Origin: Anaerolineae bacterium
Lineage (GTDB): Bacteria; Chloroflexota; Anaerolineae; Aggregatilineales; Phototrophicaceae
NCBI GenBank assembly: GCA_022843745.1
Contig: JALHNB010000012.1
Location: 110,471 to 174,470 of the forward strand
Direction of reading: 5' to 3'
DNA: 64,000 nt
Under the pieces are notes generated by a model that was not told the origin of the DNA, did no database searches, and saw only the letters and a program-made list of their open reading frames with translations. This document shows, in pieces, positions 34,389 through 41,662 of the stretch (position 1 is the first letter of the stretch; each line of letters starts with the position of its first letter). Both the position numbers and the translations under genes were made by a program.

Positions 34389-34826
34389 TCAGTGTGACTT
34401 ATCGTTAGTGTGACTGCGTTTATATATATTCATAAATGCGATCAGAATATCGGAGGTTGTAATGATGCCTACCAGGGTTTCACTGCGCATCACGGGCAGG
34501 CTGTTGATATGATTCTTCAGCATCAAACGGACGGCTTCGTCGGCGGGCGTATCCGGCTCAACAACAATTGGCGCGGGAGTCATGATCGCTCGCACCAACA
34601 GCTTGTGTATCAAATCGTCATCCTGCCAGCCTTCGCGTAGAATATAGGGCGAATTGAGAGCGGTGCGGCAGTCACGATCACTCAATATGCCGACCATGTG
34701 GCCGTCATAACCGATGACAGGCAAATGATGGCAGCCAACGCGCTCCATCGTCTTGAGCGCGTCAGCAAGGGTGTCATTCTGCTTGATTGTCACCGGATTG
34801 GTCGTCATAATATCGGATACGTTCAT
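34389..34826 (-). CDS. CBS-pair protein
   Basis: The 145-residue protein has two CBS domains (VSDIMTTNPVTIKQNDTL at 3-20 with HHLPVIGYDGHMVGILSDRD, and VRAIMTPAPIVVEPDTPADEA with NSLPVMRSETLVGIITTSD). Such pairs bind adenosine nucleotides and sense energy charge; a stand-alone pair usually controls another protein. AGGAAA lies upstream of the ATG. The next gene upstream (34859-35296) is a paralogue of the same length, 32 bases away. Confidence 0.92.
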   Translation of the reverse strand: MNVSDIMTTNPVTIKQNDTLADALKTMERVGCHHLPVIGYDGHMVGILSDRDCRTALNSPYILREGWQDDDLIHKLLVRAIMTPAPIVVEPDTPADEAVRLMLKNHINSLPVMRSETLVGIITTSDILIAFMNIYKRSHTNDKSH

Positions 34827-34858
34827 ATTTGTTTCCTCACACTCTATAATGTGGGTAT

Positions 34859-35296
34859 TTAGTGACTTGGCACCGCATTTTGATTTCTGATCAGCATTCT
34901 GAAAATATCCGACTCGGTAATGATTCCGACTAATTTGCCATCATCATCGATGACAGGCAGGCCACTCACTTTATGTTCCAACATGATTTGCGCGGCCATG
35001 ATAATCGGTTCGTTGGGATTGATCGTCAGTACAGTGTGTGTCATGATTTTTTCGACGGTTAACTGCGCCCAAAGATACGTGAGTTCCCAGATACTCAGAC
35101 TTGTGGCGTCTGAAGGGCTGGCTTCGCGAATATCACCAATTGTGACGATCCCAACCAGACGATCATCTTCGATAACAGGCAGGCGACGGATGTTTTTATC
35201 TTTCATTATTTGGTGAGCTTCACTGATCGTGATGGCTGGGGAAACGATTTCAACCTGACCGGACATCCAATCCTTGACTTGTATATTTTCGAACAT
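34859..35296 (-). CDS. CBS-pair protein (paralogue)
   Basis: The 145-residue protein also has two CBS domains, one near 5-65 (VKDWMSGQVEIVSPAITI, RRLPVIEDDRLVGIVTIGD) and one near 80-140 (VEKIMTHTVLTINPNEPI, SGLPVIDDDGKLVGIITESD). A longer linker than in its neighbour holds LSIWELTYLWAQL. GGAGG lies six bases before the ATG, a strong ribosome site, so this may be the more highly expressed of the pair. It is likely a nucleotide sensor. Both genes form a two-gene operon read leftward from the 35.3 kb region. Confidence 0.92.
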   Translation of the reverse strand: MFENIQVKDWMSGQVEIVSPAITISEAHQIMKDKNIRRLPVIEDDRLVGIVTIGDIREASPSDATSLSIWELTYLWAQLTVEKIMTHTVLTINPNEPIIMAAQIMLEHKVSGLPVIDDDGKLVGIITESDIFRMLIRNQNAVPSH

Positions 35297-35555
35297 GAAT
35301 GACCTCCAATTGGATAATCAAACTTTCCTAATCGGTGCTTGTCTTTACAATACAGGGATAAGGATAATTGAAGGTACTATTATAGGGGTGATAAATGTCA
35401 TCTGGATTGTCGAAAAAATACAGTGTCAGTTCCGAGTGCTGAAGCGAATCTGATTTCAAAAACTCAGTTCTCGGAACTTTCTATTTAGCGCTATCACTTT
35501 AAACTCACCACACTTTGCTGAATCCTGTAACCTCAGAGCATGTTTGTAAATGCAT

Positions 35556-35580
35556 ATTAGAACCCATCTGAAAATTCGTA
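35556..35580. repeat. Partial end of the CCTGTCTGAAAATTC inverted-repeat element
   Basis: TTAGAACCCATCTGAAAATTCG matches the terminal repeat of the element at 61385-61513 with two or three differences. No partner end is visible nearby, so it appears to be a broken relic. Confidence 0.45.
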
Positions 35581-35661
35581 CTTCCGAGCCAAAACGGTAT
35601 CTGTAGGGGCAAGTCTCAGACCTGACCGTCGTGTATCATGGCATCATGGGCGGGTCTCAGC

Positions 35662-35830
35662 GCGTGTTGAAAAAGTCAATTATCGGAACCCCTCCCCTGA
35701 CCTCTTGTATCTTGGAGAGAGTGGTGCGGCCTTCAAGTCCCTCCCCATTTCGCAGGCTCATGGAGAGGGATTTAGGGAGGGGTTGGGACGAAGGCTAACT
35801 CGAACTGCGCTCACACCTTTTTCAACACGC
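35662..35830. mobile_element. Putative MITE-like element with 14-bp perfect terminal inverted repeats
   Basis: GCGTGTTGAAAAAG at 35662-35675 is exactly inverted at 35817-35830. The 169-bp element has no coding capacity. Its centre holds two CCCTCTCC/GGGAGGGG repeat copies. TCTCA stands just outside both ends (35655-35659, two bases before the left repeat, and 35831-35835, touching the right repeat), so a short target duplication is possible. No transposase gene is in the window. Confidence 0.55.
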
Positions 35831-35869
35831 TCTCAATCCTGAAAGCTGACACGTTGACAGTCTGATTGA

Positions 35870-37015
35870 TTAAATCGAGCGTACTGGGATCGTAATCTTC
35901 ATGCTTGTACCTTTGCCCGGCGCGGTGTCGATATGCACATGACCGCCGTATAAATAGGCGCGCTGCTGAATATTGCGCAGCCCCAGCCCTTCATATTCGC
36001 CCATTTGCTCCAGATCGAAGCCTTGCCCATCATCGGTGATGACGATTTGAAACAGATCAAGGTCTTGATGAGTGGAAATCGTTATCGATTGAGCGTTGGC
36101 GTGTCGCACCGCGTTGCTGATGGCTTCATTGGCGATCTGGCAAATCGCCTCGAATGTCGCGGGTCTGAAAGGCGGTGGTTCGTCTGGTGCGTCGATTTCG
36201 ACATGAACATTGCTGGGAATATGCAGACGTTCCAGCAGATCGCGCAGGCAAATGTAAATCGTTTTGACATTGGTTGCGCCCAGGTTGAGGATGTAGCGCC
36301 GAATATCCTCAATGACGATGTTCAGGTTATTAATCGTTGGTTTGAGGTCGGACGCATGGATATGCTCATTTGTCCGTATCAAATCCAGGTGCATTCCGAT
36401 GGCATACAGCGATTGAATCACACCATCGTGCAGTTCCATGCCGATTCGTTCGCGTTCTTCCAGAATATTGACACGCGACTGCTGTTCGCTCAACTGTGCG
36501 CCCGCGATTGCCAGCGCCGCGTAACCAGCCATCGTCTCCGCTAGCCATTGATCCTGTTCGCTGAATGGTTGCCCATCCACCCGGTCACACAGATAAAGAA
36601 TGCCAAGCAACTGCGCGGCGGCCTGGATCGGAACGCCCAAAAAGCTGGTCATCTTCGGATGTGCGGCGCAAAATCCCGACGAACGAGGGTCGTCGGCCAT
36701 ACGCTCCAGTCGAAGGGGTTGGCGCTCATTCATCACCGCGCCAAGCAGCCCTTTCCCCAGCGGCAAATGCTGGATATGCCGAATCTGTTCCGGTGTCATA
36801 CCAGCCACCTTGAAAAATTTTAAACCGCCTTTGCCATCTGGCACACCCAAAGCACCATAGCGTGCCTTGACAAGCGTGCTGGAAACCTGGGCGATACGCT
36901 CCAGAACTTCCTCCACCGTCCCCGCTTTAGCGGCGTACATGACCGCTGAGGCGATGTCTTTGAGGTTGTTCAGGAGTATTGACACGTCCTGGAGGGGATG
37001 TTCATCACTGGTCAT
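35870..37015 (-). CDS. GAF-domain histidine kinase of the NarL-system type
   Basis: From ATG 37015 the protein has 381 residues. A GAF sensor domain spans about 35-170 (LVKARYGALGVPDGKGGL, LGKGLLGAVMNERQPLRL, QLLGILYLCDRVDGQPF). The HisKA_3 dimerisation helix follows with ERIGMELHDGVIQSLYAIG, where His is the phosphorylation site. The HATPase domain has NEAISNAVRHA (N box), VITDDGQGFD (G1) and GLGLRNIQQRA (G2). It has no membrane segment, so it is a cytoplasmic sensor, perhaps of a small molecule or redox. It is divergent from the response regulator at 37077, 61 bases away. The GTG at 37027 is a less likely start. Confidence 0.93.
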   Translation of the reverse strand: MTSDEHPLQDVSILLNNLKDIASAVMYAAKAGTVEEVLERIAQVSSTLVKARYGALGVPDGKGGLKFFKVAGMTPEQIRHIQHLPLGKGLLGAVMNERQPLRLERMADDPRSSGFCAAHPKMTSFLGVPIQAAAQLLGILYLCDRVDGQPFSEQDQWLAETMAGYAALAIAGAQLSEQQSRVNILEERERIGMELHDGVIQSLYAIGMHLDLIRTNEHIHASDLKPTINNLNIVIEDIRRYILNLGATNVKTIYICLRDLLERLHIPSNVHVEIDAPDEPPPFRPATFEAICQIANEAISNAVRHANAQSITISTHQDLDLFQIVITDDGQGFDLEQMGEYEGLGLRNIQQRAYLYGGHVHIDTAPGKGTSMKITIPVRSI

Positions 37016-37076
37016 ATTATTTCCCACTGCGCTATAATCAATTATTCACCATTAATCATATCCATTGGGGCGCACC

Positions 37077-37754
37077 ATGTCGAAAGTTGTTCAAATTCTC
37101 ATTGCCGACGATCATTCGGTGGTTCGTGCGGGCCTGCGGGCACTCTTAGAGCATCAGGGCAATTTTCACGTCATTGCCGAAGCCTCAACAGGTGAGGAAG
37201 CCATCGCCAGAGCACAGGAATTCCAGCCTGATGTCGCCGTCCTGGATATTCGTATGCCGGGTCTATCTGGCATTGATGCCTGCCGCCAGATTGTCGAAAC
37301 CGTTGATGGCTGCAAAGTCATCATGCTCACCTCCTACGCCGAGGATGAGTTGCTCTTCGCCGCCATCCAGGCTGGCGCGTCTGGCTATGTCCTCAAACGG
37401 ATCGGCGATAATGAACTCATCCACGCCGTCGAGCGTGTCAGCCGGGGCGAAGGGATGCTCGACCCCGCCATGACCGCCACCGTCTTCGCCGAAATGCGCA
37501 AGGCCAACGAAGCCCAGCATGCCGCCGCTTTTGCCGATCTGACCTCCCAGGAATTGGCTGTCCTCGCCCTCGTTGCCGAAGGCCTGACCAATCGCCAGAT
37601 CGCCGTCAAGCTGTATCTCGGCGAAGGCACCGTGCGCAATTATGTCAGCAGCATCCTCGCAAAAATCGCCGTTGCCAACCGCGCCGAAGCCGCCGCGTAT
37701 GCCGTCAAAAACAACATCAGCGAACTCGTGCCGCCCTCTCACGACGCAAAATAG
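37077..37754 (+). CDS. NarL/LuxR-type response regulator
   Basis: From ATG 37077 the protein has 225 residues. The receiver domain shows ILIADDHSVVRAGL (acidic pair), VAVLDIRMPGLSGIDA with the phosphorylated Asp, KVIMLTSYAEDE and SGYVLKRIGD with the conserved Lys. The C-terminal LuxR helix-turn-helix has LTSQELAVLALVAEGLTNRQIAVKLYL and GTVRNYVSSILAKI. It binds DNA after phosphorylation. GGGG lies six bases before the ATG, and a TATAAT at 37033-37038 may be its -10 element. The kinase gene next door is the obvious partner. Candidate targets are the neighbouring genes. Confidence 0.95.
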   Translation: MSKVVQILIADDHSVVRAGLRALLEHQGNFHVIAEASTGEEAIARAQEFQPDVAVLDIRMPGLSGIDACRQIVETVDGCKVIMLTSYAEDELLFAAIQAGASGYVLKRIGDNELIHAVERVSRGEGMLDPAMTATVFAEMRKANEAQHAAAFADLTSQELAVLALVAEGLTNRQIAVKLYLGEGTVRNYVSSILAKIAVANRAEAAAYAVKNNISELVPPSHDAK

Positions 37755-37810
37755 ACCAACATCGCCCAATAAGTATGACCTTGATTGCTGGTTTGCGATT
37801 TTGCGCATTT

Positions 37811-37915
37811 TGACCCCTGACCCTCTCCGCATTCGCCGAGGGAACAAAACGGCCTTTGTTTTTAGCCCCTCTCCCTTGTATTCGGGGGAGAGGGGTTGGG
37901 GTGAGGGGGTTTTAA
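37811..37915. repeat. Dispersed CCCTCTCC-type repeat, double copy
   Basis: CTCTCCGCATTCGCCGAGGG is followed by CCCCTCTCCCTTGTATTC and its mirror GGGGGAGAGGGGTTGGGG plus TGAGGGGG. The second copy is nearly perfect and would form a strong hairpin after the response-regulator gene. Confidence 0.7.
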
Positions 37916-38015
37916 TGACAACTAGCAATCAGAGTCTATGATATTCGCCACTTCTGCCCTGCTTTGAGTCAGGCTATTTTTGAAGAAATGGTGTTTTCTA
38001 AGTGGGGCAACCAAT

Positions 38016-39323
38016 ATGGCGTGGCAAGATCGTATCCTCAGTGCGTATGAAGCAGCGCGGCAAATCCGTTCCGGCCAGCGTGTCTTTTTAACAGGCAATT
38101 GCTCGACGCCTCAAAAATTTGTTCAGGCGCTTTGCAACCGTTACCAGGAATTGGAAGGTGTTGAACTGGTTCAACTGCTGGATATGGGGCCGGGCAGTTA
38201 TATCACTGAGGCAATGTCCGAACATATCCGCGTCAACAGCATTTTTATCAGCGCGAAGGTTCGCAAGGCCGTCAATGAAGGTCTGGCCGATTTTACCCCG
38301 ATTCGACTCTCGGAAATTCCGCTTTTATTTAAGCGTGGGCGGCTCGTGCTGGATGTGGCTGTGATTCAGGTCAGCCCGCCAGATCGTCATGGCTACTGCT
38401 CCTACGGCGTCGAGGTCGGCGTGACCAAGACTGCTGCCGAAAGCGCCGGAATTGTCATCGCCGAAATTAACCCCAATATGCCGCGCACACTCGGTGACAG
38501 TTTTATCCATGTCGATCAGATTCAGCACTTTATCGAAGTTGATTACCCGCTGCCGGAGCTTTCGCCCGAACCCGCCAGCCAGGTACAAAACCAGATCGCG
38601 CATCATATCGCCGAAATGATCCCCGATGGCGCGACGCTGCAATTAGGCATCGGCGGCATCCCGGACGCGGTGCTGCGCCGCCTGACCAATCACAAAAACC
38701 TGGGCATCCACAGCGAATTGTTCTCCGATGGTGTGATGGATATGATCGAGGCGGGCGTGATTACCAATGCCGCCAAGACTCTGCATCCGGGTAAAGTCGT
38801 CGCCGGGTTCACGCTCGGCACACGCAAACTTTATGAGTATATCCACGACAACCCCATTTTTGAATTTCACCGTACCGAGTATGTCAACGATCCGTTCGTG
38901 ATCGCCCGCAATGACCGCATGATATCGATCAATTCCGCGCTGGAAGTCGATCTGACCGGGCAGGTTTGCGCGGATAGCATCGGCCCTAAATTTTATTCCG
39001 GCGTCGGCGGACAGCTTGATTTTGTGCGCGGTGCGTTCCGTTCGAAAGATGGTAAGTCGTTCATCGCGCTCCCCAGCACGGCTAAAAATGGCACAGTCAG
39101 CCGCATCGTGCCGCAGTTGAAACCCGGCGCGGGCGTGACCACCAGCCGCAACGATGTCCAATACGTCGCGACGGAATATGGCGTGGCGGATTTGTGGGGT
39201 CGGACGATTGCCGAACGCCTCCACGCACTGGTCAATATTGCCCATCCCGATTTCCGCGAGAGCCTGCTGGAGTACGCTTACGAGCAGAAATACGTTGGGA
39301 AGACGTATGCTTTGGGTGGTTAG
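38016..39323 (+). CDS. Acetyl-CoA hydrolase / 4-hydroxybutyrate CoA-transferase family enzyme
   Basis: The 435-residue protein from ATG 38016 shows the two-domain layout of the family. LFKRGRLVLDVAVIQVSPPD and GYCSYGVEVGV lie in the first half. LQLGIGGIPDAVL, then HSELFSDGVMDMIEAG (region of the catalytic Glu), FHRTEYVNDPFVIARND and FVRGAFRSKDGKSFIAL lie in the second. It moves CoA between short-chain acids or splits acetyl-CoA. The closest known subtype by motif is the 4-hydroxybutyrate CoA-transferase, but the substrate cannot be fixed from sequence. A start at 37980 (TTG) adds unlike residues. GTGGGG lies eight bases upstream of the ATG. It stands alone. Confidence 0.88.
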   Translation: MAWQDRILSAYEAARQIRSGQRVFLTGNCSTPQKFVQALCNRYQELEGVELVQLLDMGPGSYITEAMSEHIRVNSIFISAKVRKAVNEGLADFTPIRLSEIPLLFKRGRLVLDVAVIQVSPPDRHGYCSYGVEVGVTKTAAESAGIVIAEINPNMPRTLGDSFIHVDQIQHFIEVDYPLPELSPEPASQVQNQIAHHIAEMIPDGATLQLGIGGIPDAVLRRLTNHKNLGIHSELFSDGVMDMIEAGVITNAAKTLHPGKVVAGFTLGTRKLYEYIHDNPIFEFHRTEYVNDPFVIARNDRMISINSALEVDLTGQVCADSIGPKFYSGVGGQLDFVRGAFRSKDGKSFIALPSTAKNGTVSRIVPQLKPGAGVTTSRNDVQYVATEYGVADLWGRTIAERLHALVNIAHPDFRESLLEYAYEQKYVGKTYALGG

Positions 39324-39369
39324 ATTAGGCATAAAATAAATCAATCGAATAATAACTTTGGAGGCAATG

Positions 39370-40887
39370 ATGAGAAGAAATAGCTTCTTTTTTCTTTTCA
39401 CGTTCGTTTTCGTCCTGATGTCCGGCCTGTTCACCAGCGCCTTTTCTGCCCCCTCCCCTGCTTACCAAGCCAACCCCACCCAACAGCAAGCAACCCTCGA
39501 AGCCCGCGTCAACGACCTGTTCACGCAGACCGCCGTCGCCAATATCGATCAGACGGCGACAATGGATGCTTTGACCGCCACCGCCCACGCCATCGAAACT
39601 GAGATTATCCCGACTCGCATCGCCCTCACGCAGACGGCGGCTGTCGAGAGTACCGTGCAGGCCGAATTCAACCAGCGCGTGACCGCCACCGCCGCCTTTA
39701 ACGCCACTGTTGACGCGCGTGTCAGCGAACTCGTCACCGCTACAGCAGTCGCCGCCAGCCAACGTGGCGAAATTCAGATTGATGAGCCAATGACAACGCA
39801 GTTGGAAAATGCGGGTGGAGATCGCTGGACTTTTCAGGGACTTGCAGGTGAGTTGGTTCTCGTCGAGATGAGCAGCACTGCCTTCACGCCGTATCTGGAA
39901 CTTTACGATCCCAACAACCAGCTCGTGTCGATAGGAGTCAACAGTTACAACAGCTCACGTCTGGGTTTCGCCATCACCCAAACTGGCACGTATACCCTGC
40001 TGGCGCGATGCTCAAGCTCCGGAAGTGTAGGCTCAACTTATACATTGACTCTGAAAATGTCGAGTGTTACATCCATCGACGCGAATGATTTCGATACCTA
40101 CCCCGGCGGCTATCAGGTTACAGTAAATAAGTATGAGATCAACGAAGTTACCAACATCGTCCGCATTTATTTTGAAGCCACCGCCAGCCAAACCGATCTG
40201 CGTTCACCGGATGGAACGTATTTGCTCACACAAACTGGCAACGCCGTTTATCCGATCAATCAGGACTGGACATCGGATGGCCTGATTTATTATTCCGGCT
40301 GGATGGAATTTGACGCGAGTTTCTTCCGATATGATACGGCGTTGCGGCTGGTTTACTGCGGCTGCGGCTTCTATGAAATCCCATTAACGGATTTAACGTC
40401 TTTGTTCACGTTTCCGAGCGCGACACCGACACCGTTTGACGATTCATCGCTTTTCGCCTATCCAACGCCTACTCCACCCCCGTTCGGTTTCGCTTACCCG
40501 ACACCGACGAGTCCATTTCCTGCCACGATTTCTCCCTCGACGACCATGCTTGGAAATTGGAATTTCACTTGGGATCAGGAAGTGGTAGACTGTCCCACAA
40601 CGCAGATTACATACTTTAATTTCACGTCCAATATCGTGATTTCGCCGGATGGCGGAATGCTGACGCGAAATGCCTATGGTGACGCGACTGCCAGTTATTA
40701 CCTGATAAGTCCGGGTGTATACAGTCTCGCAGCCACCTATACTGATTTATCTGCGACGGTGACATCAGAAACCATACAGTTCCTTTCGCCGACCTTCGCA
40801 ACAGGCCAGCGAACGGACGTGTTTGCCCAGTACACCGATTGCATTGTCTACGTCACTTATCGGATGGAGTACATCAACGGGGGATAA
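39370..40887 (+). CDS. Large secreted protein with helical repeats, PPC-like domain and Thr/Pro linkers
   Basis: GGAGG lies five bases before ATG 39370, which gives 505 residues (two adjacent ATGs). A signal peptide (RRNSFFFLFTFVFVLM, about 1-28) is followed by roughly 100 residues of Ala/Thr-rich helical sequence with repeated LTATAHA, ALTQTAAV and ELVTATAVA, a likely coiled stalk. A PPC-like beta-sandwich (DRWTFQGLAGELVLVEMSS, GTYTLLARCSS) lies at about 140-225. A second beta domain (about 235-350) and a Pro/Thr linker (FPSATPTPFDD, YPTPTPPPFG) precede a final beta domain of about 110 residues. No enzyme motif is seen. It is a likely surface or wall protein and overlaps nothing; the next gene starts three bases after its stop. 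Confidence 0.75.
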   Translation: MRRNSFFFLFTFVFVLMSGLFTSAFSAPSPAYQANPTQQQATLEARVNDLFTQTAVANIDQTATMDALTATAHAIETEIIPTRIALTQTAAVESTVQAEFNQRVTATAAFNATVDARVSELVTATAVAASQRGEIQIDEPMTTQLENAGGDRWTFQGLAGELVLVEMSSTAFTPYLELYDPNNQLVSIGVNSYNSSRLGFAITQTGTYTLLARCSSSGSVGSTYTLTLKMSSVTSIDANDFDTYPGGYQVTVNKYEINEVTNIVRIYFEATASQTDLRSPDGTYLLTQTGNAVYPINQDWTSDGLIYYSGWMEFDASFFRYDTALRLVYCGCGFYEIPLTDLTSLFTFPSATPTPFDDSSLFAYPTPTPPPFGFAYPTPTSPFPATISPSTTMLGNWNFTWDQEVVDCPTTQITYFNFTSNIVISPDGGMLTRNAYGDATASYYLISPGVYSLAATYTDLSATVTSETIQFLSPTFATGQRTDVFAQYTDCIVYVTYRMEYINGG

Positions 40888-40890
40888 ATC

Positions 40891-41598
40891 GTGTTTCGAG
40901 CGTTCTGTAAGCAATGCCTGATTTGGGGTGCTGTCGGCCTGAGTAGCATGTTAAGCATCACCCGTGCCGAGCCACCATCTGAAGAAATCATCCTGATGAC
41001 CGGCTTCGAGCCATTCGGCGAAAAATCCCTGAATTCATCCTGGGAAGCTGTGCGTCAGTTTGATGGCCTCGAATTGGAAGATGGTCGAAAAATCGTCACA
41101 CTCCAACTCCCTGTCGTCTGGGAAACCGCTGCCGGCATCCTTCAGCAGGCGATTGATAGCTACGATCCGGTGCTGGTTCTCAGCGTCGGGCAAGGCCGCG
41201 AAGGGATCAAACTGGAACAGAACGCTCATAACGAAAACGGCGAAATTCTCGATAATACCGGAAAACTCCCGGCTTCCGAGGTCATTATCTCCGGCGCGCC
41301 GGAAGTCTATTCCACTTCATTCGACCTGGAGGCCATCGTCGCGGAGTTGGCAAGCGCCAATATCACCGTCTATACTTCCGAAAGCGCGGGGCGATACCTT
41401 TGTAATTTCATTAGCTATCACGCTTATGATTATCTGGCGCGGGTCAAGCCGGAAACGCGGATGTTGTTTGTGCATGTGCCGCCAATTCTATCTATCGAAG
41501 ATGCCGAATTGGATGAAATTCTGACAGCCCTGGACGCGATTGTCCGGCGAATCAGCGCGGAGACACCCGCCGTTGATGCCGTCAGCGCGGGCGATTAA
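40891..41598 (+). CDS. Pyroglutamyl-peptidase I-like protein with a signal-peptide-like N-terminus
   Basis: The 235-residue product starts at GTG 40891, three bases after the previous stop. Residues 1-27 (MFRAFCKQCLIWGAVGL and a Ser-rich stretch) form a hydrophobic signal-like segment, absent from normal pyroglutamyl peptidases. The body matches family C15: ILMTGFEPFGEKSLNSSWE at about 34-52, Glu 109 in IKLEQNAHN, Cys 171 in GRYLCNFISYHA and His 195 in MLFVHVPP. These give the Glu-Cys-His triad. The usual cytosolic enzyme removes N-terminal pyroglutamate; this copy probably acts outside the membrane on peptides. It forms an operon with the secreted protein upstream. Confidence 0.8.
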   Translation: MFRAFCKQCLIWGAVGLSSMLSITRAEPPSEEIILMTGFEPFGEKSLNSSWEAVRQFDGLELEDGRKIVTLQLPVVWETAAGILQQAIDSYDPVLVLSVGQGREGIKLEQNAHNENGEILDNTGKLPASEVIISGAPEVYSTSFDLEAIVAELASANITVYTSESAGRYLCNFISYHAYDYLARVKPETRMLFVHVPPILSIEDAELDEILTALDAIVRRISAETPAVDAVSAGD

Positions 41599-41627
41599 TC
41601 ACAACATGTATTGATAATTTTAATCTT

Positions 41628-41653
41628 GTAGGGGCGACCCGCCGGGTCGCCCT
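41628..41653. repeat. TAGGGGC-type perfect palindrome between convergent genes
   Basis: GGGCGACCC (41632-41640) and GGGTCGCCC (41644-41652) form a perfect 9-bp stem with a 3-base loop, flanked by TAG and CTA. It lies between the convergent peptidase-like and WD40 genes and may end both messages, though it has no T run. Confidence 0.75.
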
Positions 41654-41662
41654 AGTCCAATG

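Larger units (their letters stand above)
35297..35869. other. 573-bp intergenic region rich in repeat debris
   Basis: This gap holds no convincing gene. It contains a partial inverted-repeat end (35556-35580), a decayed TAGGGGC-type palindrome near 35603-35660 (GTAGGGGCAAGTCTCAGAC and GGGTCTCAG), and a 169-bp inverted-repeat element (35662-35830). It must also hold the promoter for the CBS pair at its left end. Confidence 0.6.
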
